The position numbers and the translations under genes are program-made. Under the pieces are notes generated by a model. It did no database searches, was not told where the DNA came from, and was given only the letters and a program-made list of their open reading frames with translations. From positions 1 to 64,000 of the forward strand of contig DAIDHI010000088.1 in assembly GCA_027452025.1 (NCBI GenBank): 64,000 nucleotides of DNA. Reading direction: 5' to 3'. This stretch comes from Elusimicrobiota bacterium. Lineage in GTDB: Bacteria; Elusimicrobiota; Elusimicrobia; UBA1565; UBA9628. Below are positions 7,387-16,348 of the stretch, in pieces (within the stretch, counting starts at the first letter, position 1; every line of letters starts with the position of its first letter).

Positions 7387-9002
7387 CGGCTTCCGCGCGG
7401 CGCGCACTCCTGGCGGCGGCGCTGCTCCTTGCGGCCGCCTGGTGGGCGCTGCGGCTTTGGGGCGACTTGCCGGGGCGGGCGTTCGACCCGTCCGACCCGG
7501 CGGCGCAGTTGGCGCAGGCGCAGAGCGCGGCGGCGCGCCTCGAGAGCGACGGTGTTCGCGGCTGGATGGCCGACGTGATCTCCGACCCGGGAGCCAAGCC
7601 GGCCCAGGCGGGCCAGATGTCCTTGGCGCTGTCTTTAGGACTGCCCCCCTCGCCCTCCGGTTATGCGATCTTCTGCGGTTTTTGGACGCTGCTGCTTTTC
7701 TCCGTCATCGAGGCCGCCGTCTGGCGCGCCCGCGGCCCCGGGGCGGGCCTTCTCTTCGCCGCGTTCTCCCTCGGCTCCAACGCCCTGCTCGGACAAGCGC
7801 TCTACGGCGGGCATTCTTGGCCGGGGCAGGTCTTCCTGTGGCTGGCGGCTTCGCTCTGGCTGAGCCAGGGGCCGCCTCTGTCTTGGCGGCGCGCCGCCGC
7901 CTTCGGAATTTTCCTCTCGCTGTCCGTCCTGGCCAGCTACCACATGGCGCCGCTGGCGGCGGCTCTGGCGGCGGCCTGGACGGCGGCCTACGCGGAGGAT
8001 TGCGTCCGGCGCCGCAAAGCGGGCGCCGCCGGTCCTCTCTTCGCGCTGGCCTTGGTCGCTCTACCGGCCTTATTCGAGGCCGCGACTTGGACGCTGGCCA
8101 AGCCGCACTACTGGCAGACGCTGCTGTGGCAGGCCCAGGACGCCGCCGTCGCCGCGCGGGCGATCGCTCCCGGATTCCGTCCGGGATGGTCCTACTTCTG
8201 GGATTTCCTGCGCAGCGCCGAGGGGCCGGTCTTCGCGCTCGCCGTCCTGATCCTGGCGCTCGTCGAGGCCGGCGCCTTGGCTCCCGGCGTGGCCCGCGAC
8301 CCGCGCCGGTGGCCGTGGCTGATCCTGCCCGCGGCCGGCTTGACGTTCGCCTGCGCCCCGGGGCTCGTCAAGCTGGGCCGCGTCTGCCTGCCCGCGCTGG
8401 TCGCGCTGCTGCCGCTGGCGGCCATGGGGGCCGACCGGCTGGCGTCCCGCATCACGGGTCGAAGCCGCGCGGCCGCCGTCGCCGCGTTCTGCGTCGTCCT
8501 ATTATGGGCCGGCGCCGCCCGTCGAGAGCGGACTTGGCGCGCCTTCCACGCCGGCCGGGACATCGAAGCCGCCATCGAAAGCCGCGGAGGCGCGGGGCCT
8601 CCCATCGTCATCGGCTTGTCACTGCCGTTCGCTTATGGGCCTGGCCCGGAGGTTCGGGTGCAGACGATGGCAGGGTTGCGGCAAGCCGTGCGCCAGGGCC
8701 GCGATTGGCTCCTTGTCAGCGACTTGTCGGCTTGGTGGTGGCTCGGCTTCATGGGCCGGCGCAAGTTCGATATTCCCGTGGTCCGGGTGCTGACGAGCCG
8801 GGCGCCCTACGTCGAGGTTCCGGGCGTGGAGAGCAGCTGGATGCAGCCGTTCACCAACGAGGTGCAATACGAGCTCATCCGCACCGGCCGGCTGCCCTTT
8901 CCGGTTCCCAATCGGCTCTACCGCGCTCGCGATTTTCTGGCCGCGGCGCAAGGGCCTCGCCCGGGCACGGCTAGAAGTAATACTGGGCCTGGAGATAGGT
9001 GA
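7383..9002 (+). CDS. polytopic membrane protein of unknown function
   Basis: 539 residues with about nine to eleven hydrophobic segments over the first 400 residues (starting at LLAAALLLAAAWWALRLW), then a C-terminal domain of about 130 residues that looks extracytoplasmic. The plan of many helices plus a soluble tail recalls GT-C-type membrane glycosyltransferases, but I see no diagnostic loop motif, so the function is left open. The start codon overlaps the upstream stop as ATGA. The last 32 bases overlap the end of the convergent outer-membrane protein gene. Confidence 0.75.
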   Translation: MTASARRALLAAALLLAAAWWALRLWGDLPGRAFDPSDPAAQLAQAQSAAARLESDGVRGWMADVISDPGAKPAQAGQMSLALSLGLPPSPSGYAIFCGFWTLLLFSVIEAAVWRARGPGAGLLFAAFSLGSNALLGQALYGGHSWPGQVFLWLAASLWLSQGPPLSWRRAAAFGIFLSLSVLASYHMAPLAAALAAAWTAAYAEDCVRRRKAGAAGPLFALALVALPALFEAATWTLAKPHYWQTLLWQAQDAAVAARAIAPGFRPGWSYFWDFLRSAEGPVFALAVLILALVEAGALAPGVARDPRRWPWLILPAAGLTFACAPGLVKLGRVCLPALVALLPLAAMGADRLASRITGRSRAAAVAAFCVVLLWAGAARRERTWRAFHAGRDIEAAIESRGGAGPPIVIGLSLPFAYGPGPEVRVQTMAGLRQAVRQGRDWLLVSDLSAWWWLGFMGRRKFDIPVVRVLTSRAPYVEVPGVESSWMQPFTNEVQYELIRTGRLPFPVPNRLYRARDFLAAAQGPRPGTARSNTGPGDR

Positions 9003-10167
9003 GGTTGGCCGCGCGGCCGAGCTCGGAATTCCCGGGGCCGCCGAAGCGCTGCCAGGCCGCGGTCAGATACAGGTTTTCGAGCGCGTTCCATTGCAGCGAG
9101 GGGTTGAAAAACTGGCTCGTGTCGTTGAGGTTCTGGATCAGGACGAGTTCGAGCTTCCACAGCGTGAAGAAGTCCTTCGACAGCGTCATGCCCAAATAGT
9201 CGCGCGCGAGCGCGACCTCCGAGCCGCCGAGCAGCAGAGCCGGGTTGTAGGCGGAGCGGTCCTGCGCGCCGGCGCCATTGTGGTAATACTCGATCACCGT
9301 CGAGGCGTTGCGCAGCGGCGATACGGGGTTGTCGTCGGAAAAAACGTAGTCCCAGCCCGCGTCGGCTTTCCAGTAGGAGGTGCGCACGACGGCCTGGGTG
9401 TAGGACCACTCTCCGTGCAGGGTGCCCGTCAGGAAATTGCCGGCAAAGTCTCCGCCGGCCATCCAGGCGCCCGTCGAGGTCCGGACTTTGCCGCCCATCA
9501 GCGACCAGTCGTAGCCGTCGAGGTTCGAGTGGAGGCGCGCGAGCAGGGCCGAGCCTGAGTAGTCGCCTTGCGGGGCGTAGGCCACCTCGATTTGCGAGAG
9601 ATCCCCGAGCGCGTAACGCCCGTAGGCGGCGTCGACGCCGACGCGTTCGTCGTCTCGCTCGACCGACATCGGCTGGTAGGGGTTGAGGATGTCCGTCGGG
9701 TTCCAAAGCTTGCCCGTGCCCCAGGCGATGCGCTGGCGGCCGAAGCGCAGGACGCCGCGGTCGGGGTCTCCCAGCCCCACCCAGCCGCGGTAGAGCTTCT
9801 GGCGCCAGAGCGTCGTCGCGTTGCGGTCGATCGTGGGGTCGAGGCCGAGCCAAGTCGAAGGCTCCCCCAGGCCGAAGGCTTGCGCTTCCGGCGTGCGCCA
9901 ATAGCTTCCCGCGTAATTCTCTTGGTCGTAGTCGGCGTGCGCCTGCAAAAGCCCGTAGTGCCCGTCGAGGGTCAGGCGCGCGCGGTCGAGATTGAGGAAA
10001 TAGGGCTGGCCGCTCAGGGCGGAATGCGAGCCCTCCCAAAGCTCCTTGAGATAGCCGGAGACCGACAAGCCCTTGGAGGAGTCTCCGAAAGACTGGCCCG
10101 CGCGCGCCGCCGGCGAAAGCGCCAGCAGCAGCAGCGCCGCGAGCCTAGCCGACCCGGTCCGCGTCAA
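8971..10167 (-). CDS. outer-membrane beta-barrel protein in a Lol-type ABC operon
   Basis: 398 residues: a signal peptide (cut near SPAARAG), then alternating amphipathic strands (LDRARLTLDGHYGLLQAHADYDQ, LTYLQAQYYF) and a C-terminal Phe typical of BAM-assembled barrels. The likely start is a TTG at 10167 with AGGA two bases upstream, inside the end of the ATPase gene; no ATG fits. It is the last gene of an operon encoding a LolA-like protein, a permease and an ATPase, which suggests the barrel is the outer-membrane partner or client of that transporter. The 3' end overlaps the convergent membrane-protein gene by 32 bases. Confidence 0.82.
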   Translation of the reverse strand: MTRTGSARLAALLLLALSPAARAGQSFGDSSKGLSVSGYLKELWEGSHSALSGQPYFLNLDRARLTLDGHYGLLQAHADYDQENYAGSYWRTPEAQAFGLGEPSTWLGLDPTIDRNATTLWRQKLYRGWVGLGDPDRGVLRFGRQRIAWGTGKLWNPTDILNPYQPMSVERDDERVGVDAAYGRYALGDLSQIEVAYAPQGDYSGSALLARLHSNLDGYDWSLMGGKVRTSTGAWMAGGDFAGNFLTGTLHGEWSYTQAVVRTSYWKADAGWDYVFSDDNPVSPLRNASTVIEYYHNGAGAQDRSAYNPALLLGGSEVALARDYLGMTLSKDFFTLWKLELVLIQNLNDTSQFFNPSLQWNALENLYLTAAWQRFGGPGNSELGRAANLTYLQAQYYF

Positions 10168-10879
10168 GGTCCTGCGCGACGCCTTCGGCGGGATCGACCA
10201 GCCGGCCGTCGTGCACCCGCACGACGCGCCGGGCGCAGGGCAGCACCGCCGGATCGTGGCTGGAGAACAGGAAGGTCACGCCGTTGTCGTGGTTGAGCGA
10301 CTGCATCAAATCGAGGAGTTGGGCGCCGGTCTTGGAATCCAGGTTGGCCGTCGGCTCGTCGGCCAGGACGATCAGCGGCCGCGCGGCGATGGCGCGGGCC
10401 ACGGCCACCCGCTGCTGCTGGCCGCCGGAAAGCAGAGCCGGCCGCCGGCCGGCGAAGGCCTCCAGGCCGACGAGGCGCAGGGCCTCGAGAGCCCGGCGGC
10501 GGCGCTCCTCGCTTCCCACGCCTTGCAGGATGAGCGGATACTCGACGTTCTCCATCGCGGTGAGGACGGGAATCAGGTTGTAGGCCTGGAAGATGAAGCC
10601 GAGGTGGCGCAGCCGGAAATCCGCGGCGGCGGCCGGATCCAGGCAGGAGACCTTGCGGCCCTGGTAGAGAATCTCCCCCTCGGTCGGCTCGTCGATGAGG
10701 CCGATGAGATTGAGCAAGGTCGACTTGCCCGAGCCCGAAGGCCCGGCGATGGCCGTGAACTCCCCGGCCTGGAACGTCGCGGAAAGGCCGCTCAAGGCCG
10801 CGACCTGCGCCTCGCTGGGGTAGATCTTCGTCACGTCGCGGACTTCGATGAGCGGGCCTGGGATCAAGCGCTCAGACAT
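10145..10879 (-). CDS. ABC transporter ATP-binding protein (LolD/MacB type)
   Basis: 244 residues, the full length of a LolD-type ATPase. It shows Walker A GPSGSGKSTLL, Q-loop FQAYNLIP, signature LSGGQQQRVAVARA, Walker B IVLADEPTANLDS and H-loop SSHD. Enzymes of this class power FtsX-fold permeases that extract lipoproteins or other molecules from the inner membrane, or act as mechanotransducers. The gene starts eight bases inside the permease gene and its own end overlaps the barrel gene by 23 bases, so the three subunits are translationally coupled. Confidence 0.93.
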   Translation of the reverse strand: MSERLIPGPLIEVRDVTKIYPSEAQVAALSGLSATFQAGEFTAIAGPSGSGKSTLLNLIGLIDEPTEGEILYQGRKVSCLDPAAAADFRLRHLGFIFQAYNLIPVLTAMENVEYPLILQGVGSEERRRRALEALRLVGLEAFAGRRPALLSGGQQQRVAVARAIAARPLIVLADEPTANLDSKTGAQLLDLMQSLNHDNGVTFLFSSHDPAVLPCARRVVRVHDGRLVDPAEGVAQDLDADRVG

Positions 10880-12086
10880 GGCGCAGGGCCTCCGCGGGGC
10901 GCAGCCGCCCCGCCCTCAGCGCCGGGGCGCAGGCGGCGAGCAGGCTGGTCGCCAGGATGCAGACCGCGGCGAAGGCGTGGTCCCGCCAGATGACGCGCAT
11001 GTAGATGACATCGGGAAACGGCATGAAATAGGAGAACGCGTCGCCGACGGGCAGATGGAGGCCGGCGTGCCCGAAATAGGCGATGAGGACGAGCCCTCCC
11101 GCCAAGCCCAGGGCCGTCCCGATGATCCCCAGGATGGCGGACTCCAGCAGCACCAGCTTGAGAACCCACCGCGGGCGAGCGCCGATCGCCATGAGGACGC
11201 CGAACTCCCGCACCCGCTCAAAGAAGCTCATCAGCAAGGTGTTGAGGACGCCGAGCGCGACGATGGCGAAGACGATGAAGAGCACCACGGCCAGGATGGC
11301 GTCTTGGAAACGCTCGATGCCGACGATCTCATGGTCGATGTCCTCCCAGGACACCACTTGCAGCGGGCCTCCGGAGAGGCGCTGGGACAGCTCCTCGCGG
11401 ATCGTCGAGACCTCGTCCAAGCGGTCGGCGCGGATGACGAACTGATTGACCTTGCGGCCCACGGAGAGCATCTGCTGCATCGCCGGCAGGGGAACATAGA
11501 TGATGGACTCGTCGAAGGTCAGGCTGCCGGAGTGGAGCAGGCCCGAGAGCCGGAACGCGTCGGCATCCATGCTGCCGTCCTGGCCCTGGGCCATGACGAC
11601 GACCTTTTCGCCCAGCCGCACGTCGAGCTTGCTGGCCAGGCGGTCTCCCATGACGATGCCTTTGGGCTCATGCTGCAGAAAGTCGCCCGCCACGAGATAC
11701 TGGCTCATCGTGGTGACCGCCGGCTCTTTGTCCGGCTGGATCGCGCAGATGAGCGTCCCCTCGGACGAGGTGGGCGAGGACGCCAGGCCCATCATCATGA
11801 TGCGCTCGGCGTAGGCCTTGATCCCGCGCTGCGCGGCCAGGGCTTTCTCGACGGAAGCCGGATCGTCGATCAAACGGTCGGGAAACTTGAGCTCCCGCAG
11901 GCCGCGGTGCAGGACCTGGAGCTGGCCCGTGATCGAGCCGGTGGCCTTTTCGATGAGCTGCTGTTGGAGGCTCTTCATGATGCTCTGGCCGAACATAATG
12001 GCGGCCAAGCCCGAGGCCATGGAGATGATGGTGATAAGGCTGCGGCGGAGGTTTCTCCAGACGTTGCGCCAAGCCAGCACGAGCAT
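10872..12086 (-). CDS. FtsX/LolC-LolE family ABC permease
   Basis: 404 residues from the ATG at 12086, which shares its A with the upstream stop (TGATG coupling). One membrane helix at residues about 15-35, a periplasmic MacB-like domain of about 230 residues (LICAIQPDKEPA, GIVMGDRLASKL), then three helices with the family loop FFERVREFGVLMAIGARP. This 1+3 helix topology is that of LolC/E and MacB permeases. Only one permease gene is present, so the transporter is probably a homodimer, unlike the LolC/LolE heterodimer of enterics. The LolA-like neighbour supports a role in moving lipoproteins or lipids to the outer membrane. Confidence 0.9.
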   Translation of the reverse strand: MLVLAWRNVWRNLRRSLITIISMASGLAAIMFGQSIMKSLQQQLIEKATGSITGQLQVLHRGLRELKFPDRLIDDPASVEKALAAQRGIKAYAERIMMMGLASSPTSSEGTLICAIQPDKEPAVTTMSQYLVAGDFLQHEPKGIVMGDRLASKLDVRLGEKVVVMAQGQDGSMDADAFRLSGLLHSGSLTFDESIIYVPLPAMQQMLSVGRKVNQFVIRADRLDEVSTIREELSQRLSGGPLQVVSWEDIDHEIVGIERFQDAILAVVLFIVFAIVALGVLNTLLMSFFERVREFGVLMAIGARPRWVLKLVLLESAILGIIGTALGLAGGLVLIAYFGHAGLHLPVGDAFSYFMPFPDVIYMRVIWRDHAFAAVCILATSLLAACAPALRAGRLRPAEALRHV

Positions 12087-12847
12087 CAGTCGACTCCCCG
12101 CTGCAGGCGGGCCAGGCTGAAGAAGCGGCCGGAGAGCTTCACGTCGAAATCCAGCTGATGGTATTGGACGACGGTCGCGTGCCCCGGCTTGCGGGTGGGG
12201 CGGCATTCCATGCGCGCGGGGATGAGCCGGCCGCCCATGCGTTCGATGTCGGAGAAGTCGATGGTGCGGATGAGCTCCCCGCGTTCGCTGTAGTCCTCCT
12301 CCTTGAGCGCCACGGCCTCGTCGCCGTGGTCGGGGCTGTGGTACCACGCCGCCCAGAGCAGGACCTTGCCCCAGACCACCGGAGCGTCGGCCTTGGGATC
12401 TGCCTCGATCTCGTAGACGACCCGGTCCTTCTCGGTGGTCTTCTTGAGGAGCTTGTGGGTGTAATCCTTGACGATGCTGTCGGCCTTGACGATGTCTTCG
12501 TAGGTGAAGTCGGAGCCCTGCCAGGCGCTGTGCATCATCGTCGGCGGGATCTTGATGACGCGCTCGACTTTCTCAAGCCACAGCCACATCTGATCGCCCC
12601 GTCGCAGCGTCACGTTGCCCTTGTCCTTGGCCGGCGAGAGGGTCTCGATGAAGGCGAGGTTTCGGTCCTTGTTCCAGGCTTCGATGTCCATGGTGCGCGT
12701 CCAATCCGGCGTCTTGACGGTCATGGTCAAGCGGGCGTGGCTCGAGTCGCCGCGCGTGGCCTTGTTGGCCATGTCGACGATCTGGTGGAGCGTGGGCTCG
12801 GCGCGGACGCAGGCGCTGGCCAGCAGGAGCAGGACGAAGGCGCTCAT
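12086..12847 (-). CDS. LolA-like outer-membrane lipoprotein-sorting protein
   Basis: 253 residues with a signal peptide (MSAFVLLLLASACVRA). The mature part has the half-barrel features of the LolA-like family often annotated as outer membrane lipoprotein-sorting protein: SHARLTMTVKTPDWTRTMDIEAW, a GDQMWLWLEKVERVIKIPP block and a C-terminal basic region. A weak lipobox (LLASAC) could make it a lipoprotein. The start overlaps the upstream stop as ATGA, and its stop overlaps the permease start as TGATG. It probably carries a hydrophobic client between the ABC transporter and the outer membrane. Confidence 0.83.
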   Translation of the reverse strand: MSAFVLLLLASACVRAEPTLHQIVDMANKATRGDSSHARLTMTVKTPDWTRTMDIEAWNKDRNLAFIETLSPAKDKGNVTLRRGDQMWLWLEKVERVIKIPPTMMHSAWQGSDFTYEDIVKADSIVKDYTHKLLKKTTEKDRVVYEIEADPKADAPVVWGKVLLWAAWYHSPDHGDEAVALKEEDYSERGELIRTIDFSDIERMGGRLIPARMECRPTRKPGHATVVQYHQLDFDVKLSGRFFSLARLQRGVD

Positions 12848-13737
12848 GGGGACCTGATGGCGTCCAGGTTGACGCCGAGCAGCGGCCAGCTGGAATGGGC
12901 GTAGCGCCGGAAGTAATCGAGGGCTGGGATATCCTCGACGAAGCGCCCGTAGGAGGCTTGGCGCACGTAGGCCGCGCCGCCTTCCTGGATGATGAAGAGC
13001 TGGTGAGAGATCATGACGGGCTTGTCCGGCAGGTCGGCGCGCACGAGGTTGGCGATCGTTCCGCTGGGGATTTTCGCCAGGACGCCGGGCAGGTCGGCGA
13101 CCGGGACATAGGGCAGGGTCGAAACTTGGTCCGTGTAATGCGAGGCCAGGGCCCGCCAACGCGCCAACGCCTGCTGCTTCTCGGCGGCGGTGGCGCCGCT
13201 GAAGCCTTCGAGATCGGCCGTGGTCTTGGCCAGATACCAGGCGCGCTTGGAGATGCGCTTGGTCGCCAGGCGGGTCAGCGGACCGGCGACGTCGCGCGTG
13301 ATGTCTTGCAGGTAGCCGGCGGCGATGTTGTTCGGGAGCCAGTCCGATTCCGGGAAGTGATTGCGGCTTTGGTAGCCGATGCGGCCGTCCTTGTAGCGGA
13401 TGCGCTGGAGGGTCACGGTGAGCGCGTGGTGAAGATCGGCATCGAGCGACAACGCCATGACCTCCTCGACGAAGGTCGTGCAGTCGACGGCCTGGAAGCT
13501 GTAGAGCGGCAGGCGGTCGAAGCGGCCGGAGGACCCTTCGCCGAGCGGGCCGAGCTTGTAGGGGGTGCCGAGGAAGCGCCGGCTGACCTCCTCGACGCGG
13601 CCCGCCAGGCTTGGGTGAGAGGCGTGGATGGCCTTGAGCTCGGAGGCGATGCGCGTCTCGGACATCCCGTAAAAGCCGTCGCGCGGCACCTGGGCGGCGC
13701 AGGCGGTCAGGAAGACGGCGGCCAATAATCGAAGCAT
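12844..13737 (-). CDS. DUF1460 / N-acetylmuramoyl-L-alanine amidase-like lipoprotein
   Basis: 297 residues with a lipobox-like LAAVFLTAC. The domain is the NlpC/P60-related DUF1460 family (PF07313): FLGTPYKLGPLGEG is followed by FQAVDCTTFVEEVMAL, whose Cys is the likely nucleophile, and by SRNHFPESDW with a candidate His. Members are thought to cleave peptidoglycan stem peptides or muramyl-Ala bonds. It is the first gene of the Lol-like operon, suggesting a link between wall remodelling and outer-membrane traffic. Its -10 box (TACAAT, minus strand 13744-13749) is six bases from the ATG and forms a palindrome with that of the divergent GH57 gene. Confidence 0.85.
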   Translation of the reverse strand: MLRLLAAVFLTACAAQVPRDGFYGMSETRIASELKAIHASHPSLAGRVEEVSRRFLGTPYKLGPLGEGSSGRFDRLPLYSFQAVDCTTFVEEVMALSLDADLHHALTVTLQRIRYKDGRIGYQSRNHFPESDWLPNNIAAGYLQDITRDVAGPLTRLATKRISKRAWYLAKTTADLEGFSGATAAEKQQALARWRALASHYTDQVSTLPYVPVADLPGVLAKIPSGTIANLVRADLPDKPVMISHQLFIIQEGGAAYVRQASYGRFVEDIPALDYFRRYAHSSWPLLGVNLDAIRSP

Positions 13738-13743
13738 TGGTAA

Positions 13744-13756
13744 ATTGTATTACAAT
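13744..13756. promoter_or_regulatory. palindromic divergent -10 element (ATTGTA-T-TACAAT)
   Basis: TACAAT occurs on both strands as two halves of a perfect 13-base palindrome. It lies six bases before the minus-strand amidase-like gene and eight bases before the plus-strand GH57 gene, so one element appears to serve both. Confidence 0.5.
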
Positions 13757-13764
13757 AGGGCGCC

Positions 13765-15297
13765 ATGAAGACGCCTCATCGCTTCGTTTGCATCCACGGC
13801 CATTTTTACCAGCCTCCCCGCGAGGACCCCTGGACCGGGGTCGTGGAGCGGCAGCCTTCGGCCGGCGAGGACCATGACTGGAACGAGCGCGTGCTGCGGG
13901 AGTGCTACGCGCCCAACGCCGCGGCCAAGCTCTACGACGCCGAAGGCAAGCCCGCGGGCTCGCTCAACAACTACGCCTGGATCAGCTTCAATTTCGGCCC
14001 CACCCTCATGTCTTGGGTCGAGGCGCGCCACCCTGAAGTCTATCAAGCCATCCTCGCCGCCGACCGCGAGAGCGCCGAGAGGCTCTCCGGCCACGGCAAT
14101 GCCATCGCCCAGGCCTATAACCACATGATCCTTCCGTTGGCCCACCCGCGCGACCAGGACACGCAGATTCGCTGGGGGCTGGCAGACTTCCGGCATCGCT
14201 TCGGGCGCGTCGCCGAGGCCTTGTGGATTCCGGAGACGGCCTGCGACGACGGCGTGCTGCGGCGTCTGGCCGCGCACGGGCTCAAATACGCGATCTTGGC
14301 GCCCGGCCAGGCTCAGCGCGCCCGGCCGCTGGGGGACGACGGCCGCCCCGCGGGTCCGTGGGCGGATGTCGCGCATGACGCCCTCGACCTCCGGCGGCCC
14401 TACCGCTGGCTCGATCCGGACGGCGGTCCGTCCATCGATCTCTTTTTTTACGACGGCGCCATCGCGCAGCAGATCGCTTTCGGGCGCTTGATGACCGACT
14501 CGCTCAAGGCGGCGGAGCGTCTGGACGCGGCTTTCGATGCGGCCGCGGGGCAGCCGCAGCTGGCCTCCGTCGCCACCGACGGCGAGACCTACGGCCATCA
14601 CGAGAGGTTCGCCGAGCTGGGCCTGGCCCACTTGCTGGCCGTGCGCCTGCCTGAGCTGGGGCTTGCGCCGGTCAACTACGGCTACTTCCTCTCGCGCCAA
14701 GCGACGCCGAGGTGGCAGGTCGAGATCGGGAAGGGTCCTCAAGGACGCGGCACGTCCTGGAGCTGCGCCCACGGCGTCGGGCGCTGGATGACGGACTGCG
14801 GCTGCGGCGCCGAGCCCGGCAAGCATCTGCGCTGGCGCGCGCCCCTGCGCGAGGCCCTGGATTGGCTGCGCGACCGGCTGGCGCAGGCGACGCAGCGCGA
14901 GGGCGCGCGGCTACTGCGCGACGTCTGGGAGGCCCGCGACGCCTATATCCAGGTGCTCCTCGATCCGGCGGCGGCCGACGCCTTCCTCGAGCCGCGCCTT
15001 CGGCGCGCCGAGGCCTCTAGCCGCGGCGACGCGCTGGCGCTCATGGAGCTGCAAAAGTTCGCGATGCTCATGTACACCAGCTGCGGCTGGTTCTTCTCCG
15101 ACATCGCGGGCCTCGAGGCCGAGCAGAATCTCAAATACGCCGCGCGCGCCGTGGAGATCGCGCGGGAGCGCTTCGGGACGGATTTCGAGCCGGAGTTCTT
15201 GGAGCGGCTGGCCTCGGCGCCCTCCAACGACCCGGAGCGGCCGGACGGCGCGGCGGTCTACCGCAGCGCGGCCTTGGCGCGCCGGGCGTCGGCCTGA
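13765..15297 (+). CDS. glycoside hydrolase family 57 protein (DUF3536-type)
   Basis: 510 residues. The GH57 hallmarks are visible: CIHGHFYQPPRE near the N-terminus, WIPETACDD with Glu157 as probable nucleophile, and SVATDGETYGHHE around Asp272. The pattern matches the GH57/DUF3536 group, whose members act on alpha-glucans, although the activity of this subgroup is not established. Many DUF3536 proteins are near 800 residues, so this is a short form. Cytoplasmic, with no signal peptide. A TACAAT -10 box sits eight bases upstream. The last 40 bases overlap the convergent AI-2E transporter gene. Confidence 0.85.
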   Translation: MKTPHRFVCIHGHFYQPPREDPWTGVVERQPSAGEDHDWNERVLRECYAPNAAAKLYDAEGKPAGSLNNYAWISFNFGPTLMSWVEARHPEVYQAILAADRESAERLSGHGNAIAQAYNHMILPLAHPRDQDTQIRWGLADFRHRFGRVAEALWIPETACDDGVLRRLAAHGLKYAILAPGQAQRARPLGDDGRPAGPWADVAHDALDLRRPYRWLDPDGGPSIDLFFYDGAIAQQIAFGRLMTDSLKAAERLDAAFDAAAGQPQLASVATDGETYGHHERFAELGLAHLLAVRLPELGLAPVNYGYFLSRQATPRWQVEIGKGPQGRGTSWSCAHGVGRWMTDCGCGAEPGKHLRWRAPLREALDWLRDRLAQATQREGARLLRDVWEARDAYIQVLLDPAAADAFLEPRLRRAEASSRGDALALMELQKFAMLMYTSCGWFFSDIAGLEAEQNLKYAARAVEIARERFGTDFEPEFLERLASAPSNDPERPDGAAVYRSAALARRASA

Positions 15298-16271
15298 CCT
15301 TCGCCCAGGTCCTCCGGAAGTCCCCGCAGCTCTTCGCGCACGTAATGGATGAGCGCCGGAGCGATCAGCATGCCCGGCACTCCCATGACGGCCTCCCCCG
15401 CCATCAGGCCGATGAGGATTTGCCACATCGGGGTCTTGAGCCGCGAGCCCAGGATCCGGCCGGTCAAAAAATACTGGGCCTTGTGCGAGGCCAGAAGGAA
15501 CGCGGCGGTCCACAGAGCGAGCCTGGGCGACACCATCAAGGCGGCGGCGAGGATCATCGCGTCGCTGATGAGCGTTCCGATGACCGGTATCATGCCGAAC
15601 ATGAAGGTGGCCAGCAGAAGGAACTGGACGTAGGGCACGCCGGCGATCAGTATCCAGACGGCGGTGATGCCGGTGTTGATCAACGAGACGGTGGCCTGGG
15701 CGCTGAAGATCTTGTGGAAGCCGTCCATGAAGATCGCCATGCGCCCGTCGAATTCCTCGCGCACGGCCCAATAGAACGTCCCGCGAGGCGCCGCCGGACG
15801 CGGCGTCAGGAAGCAAAGCAGGGCCGCGACGACTCCGATGATGATCTGGAAGAACCCCTTGGTGAGCAGGCCGCTGGCCTGCGTGATCGACGCCGCGTGA
15901 TCCTTGATGGCGCCGAGGAGAGCCGCTCGCAGGTCCTGCATGTTGTCGACGGGCAGTTCTACGCCGTGCCGGGCCGCCAGGTCGCAGAGACGGGGCAGGG
16001 AGCCGGCGAAGATCGCGGGCAGCCGGTCCACCGCCAACCGCACGAAGCGGCCGAAGAGCCAAGCCATCCCCACGGAGACGAAGGCGAAGGCCAGCAGCGC
16101 GGCGGCGCGGGCCCAGACCTTCGGGACGGAGGCGGGGATTCGGCGATGCACGGCGTCAAGAACGAGATACGCGAACAGAGCCGCCAAGACGACCGCGCCG
16201 AAATGCAGCCAATAGGTGCCGAGGACGAGGGCGGCGAAGAGGGCGTAGGCGGCCTTGCGGGCGCTCGGCAT
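15258..16271 (-). CDS. AI-2E family transporter (PerM-like)
   Basis: 337 residues from the ATG at 16271; a further in-frame start at 16313 would add 14 unlikely residues. About eight membrane helices with the typical arrangement: two pairs at the N-terminus, a soluble segment with LPVDNMQDLRAALLG, and C-terminal helices with MFGMIPVIGTLISDAMILAAAL and LMAGEAVMGVPGMLIAPAL. These match the PF01594 family. Members export autoinducer-2 or exchange sodium for protons; which applies here is unknown. A TATTCT box (minus strand 16278-16283) lies six bases from the start. Confidence 0.9.
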   Translation of the reverse strand: MPSARKAAYALFAALVLGTYWLHFGAVVLAALFAYLVLDAVHRRIPASVPKVWARAAALLAFAFVSVGMAWLFGRFVRLAVDRLPAIFAGSLPRLCDLAARHGVELPVDNMQDLRAALLGAIKDHAASITQASGLLTKGFFQIIIGVVAALLCFLTPRPAAPRGTFYWAVREEFDGRMAIFMDGFHKIFSAQATVSLINTGITAVWILIAGVPYVQFLLLATFMFGMIPVIGTLISDAMILAAALMVSPRLALWTAAFLLASHKAQYFLTGRILGSRLKTPMWQILIGLMAGEAVMGVPGMLIAPALIHYVREELRGLPEDLGEGQADARRAKAALR

Positions 16272-16294
16272 GGGCCAAGAATACCATTTCTTCC

Positions 16295-16323
16295 TTGTTA
16301 AATAGGGCGGCATCAGGTATTAT
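16295..16323 (+). promoter_or_regulatory. sigma70-type promoter of the desaturase gene
   Basis: TTGTTA (16295-16300) and TATTAT (16318-16323) are exactly 17 bases apart and lie 13-25 bases before the candidate start codons. Confidence 0.65.
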
Positions 16324-16348
16324 TCAAAAGCTCGCCATGGAGGTCTCG

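Noticed and set aside
12086-13159. Upstream extension of the LolA-like frame to a start at 13159
   Set aside because: The extra 104 residues are Arg/Pro-rich shadow of the amidase-like gene; the ATG at 12847 gives a signal peptide and ATGA coupling.
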